Assembly: GCF_014199945.1 (NCBI RefSeq)
Contig: NZ_JACHOR010000003.1
Span: 124,001 to 188,000 of the forward strand
Length of the DNA: 64,000 nt
From: Brevundimonas variabilis
GTDB lineage: Bacteria > Pseudomonadota > Alphaproteobacteria > Caulobacterales > Caulobacteraceae
Direction: 5' to 3'
The notes under the pieces are model-generated. The model was not told where the DNA came from and did no database searches. It saw nothing but the letters and a program-made list of their open reading frames with translations. The translations under genes and the position numbers were made by a program. This document shows positions 60,892 through 64,000 of the stretch, piece by piece. Within the stretch, counting starts at the first letter, position 1. Each line of letters opens with the position of its first letter.

Positions 60892-61584
60892 CTAGAATGA
60901 GCCCTTGGCCATTGCTACGGCAGGTATCGTGGCCGCCATGATCCTGACATTCACGCCGACGGACCGTCGCCGTGAATAAAGGACATCACATGCGACGCGC
61001 CGCCGGTAGGATACGTTATTGCGCCCACTGACTTGCCACAGGCCGGTGATGCCCGGCCGCATCGAACAGTAATGGCGGTAATAGCTTTTGTAGCGGCCGA
61101 TTTCGCCGACCACGATCGGCCGCGGGCCCACCAGGCTCATGTCGCCGCGCAGAACATTGATGAGTTGCGGCAGTTCATCAAGGCTCGACTTGCGCAGAAA
61201 TCGGCCAAACCGCGTGATCCTCGGATCGTTGCGAAGCTTGTGGTCGATTTCCCATTCCGCGCGAGCGATTGGATCCCGCGCCAGGAGGGAAGTCAATTTT
61301 GCGTCAGCGTCCACGACCATGGTCCGGAACTTGAAGCATTCAAAAGCTCGGCCGCCCCGACCCACGCGGATTTGCGCAAAGAGCGCCCGCTGCCCGTCTG
61401 ACGACCGTATGATAAGGGCAATGATGAGCAGGAGCGGTGCAAGAAACGCCAGAGCCAACAGGGCCAGGGTGATGTCAAGCGCACGATTGAACCGCTCGGA
61501 CCATTCCTGCGGCGACAAAGGCATCAATGACCACGATCTCGCGTGCGAAGAGCAGGGCCTGATCGCAACTTCAACGGTGTTCAT
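60892..61584 (-). CDS. Undecaprenyl-phosphate sugar phosphotransferase (short PHPT)
   Basis: 230 residues from ATG 61584. One hydrophobic segment (ITLALLALAFLAPLLLII) is followed by the bacterial sugar transferase domain: [50 protein letters not shown] and RPGITGLWQVSGRNNVSY. It starts repeat-unit synthesis by loading a sugar-1-phosphate on undecaprenyl phosphate. It lacks the N-terminal multi-TM region of WbaP, so is of the short PglC-like type. A paralogue lies at 63205. Confidence 0.92.
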   Translation of the reverse strand: MNTVEVAIRPCSSHARSWSLMPLSPQEWSERFNRALDITLALLALAFLAPLLLIIALIIRSSDGQRALFAQIRVGRGGRAFECFKFRTMVVDADAKLTSLLARDPIARAEWEIDHKLRNDPRITRFGRFLRKSSLDELPQLINVLRGDMSLVGPRPIVVGEIGRYKSYYRHYCSMRPGITGLWQVSGRNNVSYRRRVACDVLYSRRRSVGVNVRIMAATIPAVAMAKGSF

Positions 61585-61708
61585 ATTGGAACCCAACTCG
61601 GCGGTAAGCAAACCTTGGGACGCGGTTGCGTTAACCCCAACGTCTCATTAACCAAGAGTTTTCTGGCACGCAAGTCGCTTGTTGCAGTGCAACATGGGAA
61701 TAAGGCGA

Positions 61709-62728
61709 TTAAACTGTTATGGTGCTTTCGAAGTGCTGATCCGACTGCTCCCTGCGGTGCCAGGCGGCGGCAGTGCGGACGATAGAACCGAGGTCCGATA
61801 ACGTCGGAGACCATCCTGTTCCCCGAAGCTTGCTGATGTCTGCAACGAGGATGGGTGGATCTCCGGGTCGGCGTGGCGCGAAGGCATGAGGCACCGCAGA
61901 CCCAAGTTCCGCCTCGACGGCCTTTATGACCTCGAGCACGGAGTGTCCCCGTCCTCCGCCAGCGTTGAAAAGCTGCCCCTGTATGCCTGAGGACATGCGT
62001 TCAAAGACCACGATATGGGCTGCTGCGAGGTCAGTGACGTGGATATAGTCGCGTAACGCCGAACCATCTGGCGTGTTGTAGTCGGTTCCGTATACCTGAA
62101 GCGGAGGCCTCGTGCCCAGCGCTGCGCCAATCGCGAGCGGGACGAGATGGGTTTCGGGCTCGTGCGCCTCGCCAATGTCGGCACTGGCGTCCGCGCCAGC
62201 GGCATTGAAGTATCGCAAAATCGCATAACGCGTATCCGACACTTCTCCTGTCCATCTCAACGCACTCTCGAACGCCAGTTTAGTGGCCCCGTAGGGGTTG
62301 ATGGGAACCGTTGGCGATGCCTCGGTCAGCCTGGGCTGAGACCCGGGGTCTCCATAAACTGCAGCAGTCGACGAAAACAGAAACCGCCTGACACCATGTC
62401 TTTGCAGATGCTGAAGAAACGAGATGCCCTTGGAGACATTCTCCGAATAATAATGGAGCGGGTCCCGAACCGAGGCCCCAACGAGGCTTTTGGCCGCGAA
62501 ATGCATCACGCCGTCGATCGCGTAGTCCTCAACAGCACGCGCAACAGCTTCGGCACTTGCGATATCCCCTTCGATAAGAGGTCCGTACCGGACTGCCGTG
62601 CGCTGGCCTGTCGAAAAATCATCCAGCGTTACCGGCAGATAGCCGCGTTCCGACAACGCCTTGCAAACATGGGACCCAATGTATCCGGCTCCGCCCGCCA
62701 CCAGGATCGCTCTTCCATCCGTTTGCAT
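61709..62728 (-). CDS. galE: UDP-glucose 4-epimerase GalE
   Basis: 339 residues. The NAD motif is ILVAGGAGYIGSHVCKAL; then DDFSTG, VMHFAAKSLVGASVRDP, FSSTAAVYGDPGSQP and the catalytic PYGATKLAFE (Tyr-x3-Lys). YFNAAGADASADIGE and HVTDLAAAHI are typical of GalE. It interconverts UDP-glucose and UDP-galactose, supplying UDP-Gal for the polysaccharide. It is 124 bases upstream of the sugar transferase on the same strand. Confidence 0.95.
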   Translation of the reverse strand: MQTDGRAILVAGGAGYIGSHVCKALSERGYLPVTLDDFSTGQRTAVRYGPLIEGDIASAEAVARAVEDYAIDGVMHFAAKSLVGASVRDPLHYYSENVSKGISFLQHLQRHGVRRFLFSSTAAVYGDPGSQPRLTEASPTVPINPYGATKLAFESALRWTGEVSDTRYAILRYFNAAGADASADIGEAHEPETHLVPLAIGAALGTRPPLQVYGTDYNTPDGSALRDYIHVTDLAAAHIVVFERMSSGIQGQLFNAGGGRGHSVLEVIKAVEAELGSAVPHAFAPRRPGDPPILVADISKLRGTGWSPTLSDLGSIVRTAAAWHRREQSDQHFESTITV

Positions 62729-62837
62729 TCATCGCTCCGAAAAAAAAGGCAGCTTACAATCTTAACTAATCAAAAATGGTGATAGAGCTAAACTTTAGCC
62801 TGTGCGACCCGCAACTCGTGCCAAAGATGGAAACAAC

Positions 62838-63128
62838 ATGGGTACCCCTGCCCGCCGTGACCCGAATCCGCAACCGGTCCGTACAGAAGCGGGTGATACG
62901 AAGAGCTCAGACATAGAGCCGTTTGAGATCGGGGGTAGACCCAGGAACCACGACCGTTCGAACACCCGCGCTTTTCCAACCACTATTGACGCGCGCTGGG
63001 AAGGGCCGCCGCCTCCGACACGCTGGTCGCGCCGTCGCACTCTGGCCTTCGTGATCGTCGTCTCGGGCCTCCTGTGGACAATCATCATTGCCGCCATTGT
63101 CGGGGGGATACGCCTGATCGCCACCTGA
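62838..63128 (+). CDS. Small tail-anchored hypothetical protein, 96 aa
   Basis: Likely start ATG 62838 (an in-frame GTG is at 62802). The first about 65 residues are Pro/Arg/Thr-rich and probably disordered (DARWEGPPPPTRWSRRR). Residues about 68-91 form one membrane helix (TLAFVIVVSGLLWTIIIAAI), almost at the C-terminus. No family is recognised. It precedes the second sugar transferase by 76 bases on the same strand, so a role in its membrane placement is possible. Confidence 0.6.
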   Translation: MGTPARRDPNPQPVRTEAGDTKSSDIEPFEIGGRPRNHDRSNTRAFPTTIDARWEGPPPPTRWSRRRTLAFVIVVSGLLWTIIIAAIVGGIRLIAT

Positions 63129-63204
63129 TCGGCTGGCAAGGATAGTGCAATGCCCGCTCCGTCGTCAGCCTTGTTGGCACGACTTGTACGGAAATGGCAC
63201 GTGT

Positions 63205-63882
63205 ATGACCCTACATCTCTGTCTCGACAGCATGGTCGCTAACCGACGTGGCCGTCGCCCAGAAACCGGAGCGAGGCTGGAACCCTACCGAGTCCTGGAA
63301 CTGCTGCTTGTAACCCTCGCGCTGATTTTCCTGCTCCCCCTCCTTGTTATCCTCGCGGTGGCTGTAAAGGCCACATCCCGCGGGCCGGCGCTCTATCGTC
63401 AGGATCGTCTCGGTCTGGATGGTCGCTTGTTCGGGTGCCTGAAGTTCAGGTCCATGCAGATCGATGCTGGAGAAAGACTGGCTGCCCTCCTGGAGACTGA
63501 CCCGATCGCGGCTCAAGAGTGGGCCGTCTATCGGAAGCTAACGAATGACCCCCGCATCACGCCCCTGGGTCACTTCCTTCGCCGCAGCAGCCTTGACGAA
63601 CTACCCCAGCTTTTCAATGTTCTGACCGGTGAAATGAGCCTTGTTGGCCCTCGCCCGATCGTGGTGGACGAAATCCATTATTATGGACGTCACATCTCGA
63701 CCTACTGCAGCGTCCGCCCTGGCATTTCCGGCCTGTGGCAGATCAGCGGGCGCAGCAACACGACCTACCGTCGTCGGGTGGCGTTCGACCGGCTTTACGT
63801 GAAGAGGAAGTCATTCGGTCTGGACGTCGCCATTACGCTCAAGACCATTCCTGCGGTGTTGACTTCGCGTGGCGCGCGCTGA
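63205..63882 (+). CDS. Undecaprenyl-phosphate sugar phosphotransferase, second copy
   Basis: 225 residues from ATG 63205; an upstream in-frame start at 63145 adds 20 unlikely residues. The hydrophobic segment ([20 protein letters not shown]) is followed by [49 protein letters not shown] and [20 protein letters not shown]. It resembles the enzyme at 60892 along its whole length, so the two are paralogues, each with an intact catalytic core. They are in opposite orientation on the two sides of galE. Confidence 0.92.
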   Translation: MTLHLCLDSMVANRRGRRPETGARLEPYRVLELLLVTLALIFLLPLLVILAVAVKATSRGPALYRQDRLGLDGRLFGCLKFRSMQIDAGERLAALLETDPIAAQEWAVYRKLTNDPRITPLGHFLRRSSLDELPQLFNVLTGEMSLVGPRPIVVDEIHYYGRHISTYCSVRPGISGLWQISGRSNTTYRRRVAFDRLYVKRKSFGLDVAITLKTIPAVLTSRGAR

Positions 63883-63999
63883 TGTCTTGATATCGACACG
63901 CGGCACGTCCAAGGCTTCAAGGGTTCGAAAGCGCCCATCCCGGCTCGCATAAGGGATCAAGGCGCTGGACACGGTCTCTCTGAATGCCAAGCGGAATGT
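63811..63999 (-). CDS. Possible 3' end of a gene entering from the right edge
   Basis: A minus-strand frame is open from the window edge for 62 codons: RLAFRETVSSALIPYASRDG, then [20 protein letters not shown], ending NGDVQTE. The first half looks coding, but the frame would overlap the sugar transferase by 72 bases. No family is recognised. It may instead be chance. Confidence 0.25.
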   Translation of the reverse strand, partial: TFRLAFRETVSSALIPYASRDGRFRTLEALDVPRVDIKTSARATRSQHRRNGLERNGDVQTE

Positions 64000-64000
64000 T

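Overview
This window looks like a chromosomal segment of a high-GC alphaproteobacterium, most likely from the Caulobacterales (Brevundimonas- or Caulobacter-like). That placement is an inference from overall gene content: CsgF/CsgG curli genes with a CsgH-type chaperone, a Tat-exported GH2 galactosidase, FnrL-type and LytS/LytTR regulators and high-GC codon use. No rRNA, tRNA or CRISPR array was recognised.

Layout. (1) 1-15.6 kb is ordinary chromosome: the 5' part of a type-B carboxylesterase, an EEP-family lipoprotein, an oxygen-sensing FNR regulator facing a 47-residue membrane protein with FNR boxes between them, a PRISE-type reductase, small secreted proteins, a methyltransferase, a LytTR/LytS two-component pair facing a beta-lactamase-fold serine hydrolase across a 14-bp direct repeat, a GH2 beta-galactosidase, a YegD-like Hsp70 and a DUF427 protein. 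(2) 16.6-23.8 kb is a curli locus: csgF, csgG, a 1101-residue curlin-repeat protein with about 40 repeat units, a smaller curlin-repeat protein (possible nucleator), a secreted protein of unknown function and a CsgH-like protein. An IS6-type transposase remnant follows. (3) 24.5-33.4 kb and 53.9-63.9 kb are two parts of one polysaccharide cluster: rmlA, rmlD, rmlB, a truncated rmlC, several glycosyltransferases, an FkbM methyltransferase, an acyltransferase, an RgpF-like protein, a Wzx-type flippase, a Gfo/Idh/MocA oxidoreductase, galE and two paralogous polyisoprenyl-phosphate sugar transferases.

(4) 33402-53875 is a 20.5-kb mobile metal-resistance element inserted inside the acyltransferase gene of that cluster. 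Its ends are perfect 19-bp inverted repeats (about 25 bp with one indel) beginning GGCACTGACACAG, flanked by an 8-bp duplication AAGCTAGG. Joining the flanks restores the acyltransferase reading frame across the junction. The element carries a P1B-4 ATPase, a CzcCBA efflux system, a small His-rich protein, an ArsR regulator, an IS1-like transposase with an extra Cys/His-containing C-terminal domain, CopC/CopD, a CnrY/CnrX/ECF-sigma sensing module, CopA/CopB/CopC-like/DUF411 proteins, a CueR-like regulator and a glutaredoxin-MauE fusion.

How the parts fit. The element combines divalent-cation efflux (P1B-4 ATPase, CzcCBA) with periplasmic copper handling (CopABCD) under three kinds of regulator (ArsR, ECF/CnrX, CueR-like). 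Its insertion probably inactivated an acyl-modification step of the surrounding polysaccharide pathway. That cluster also shows decay: a truncated rmlC, a scrap of a hexapeptide acyltransferase and a frameshift in the interrupted acyltransferase. The curli and polysaccharide loci together suggest a biofilm-forming lifestyle.
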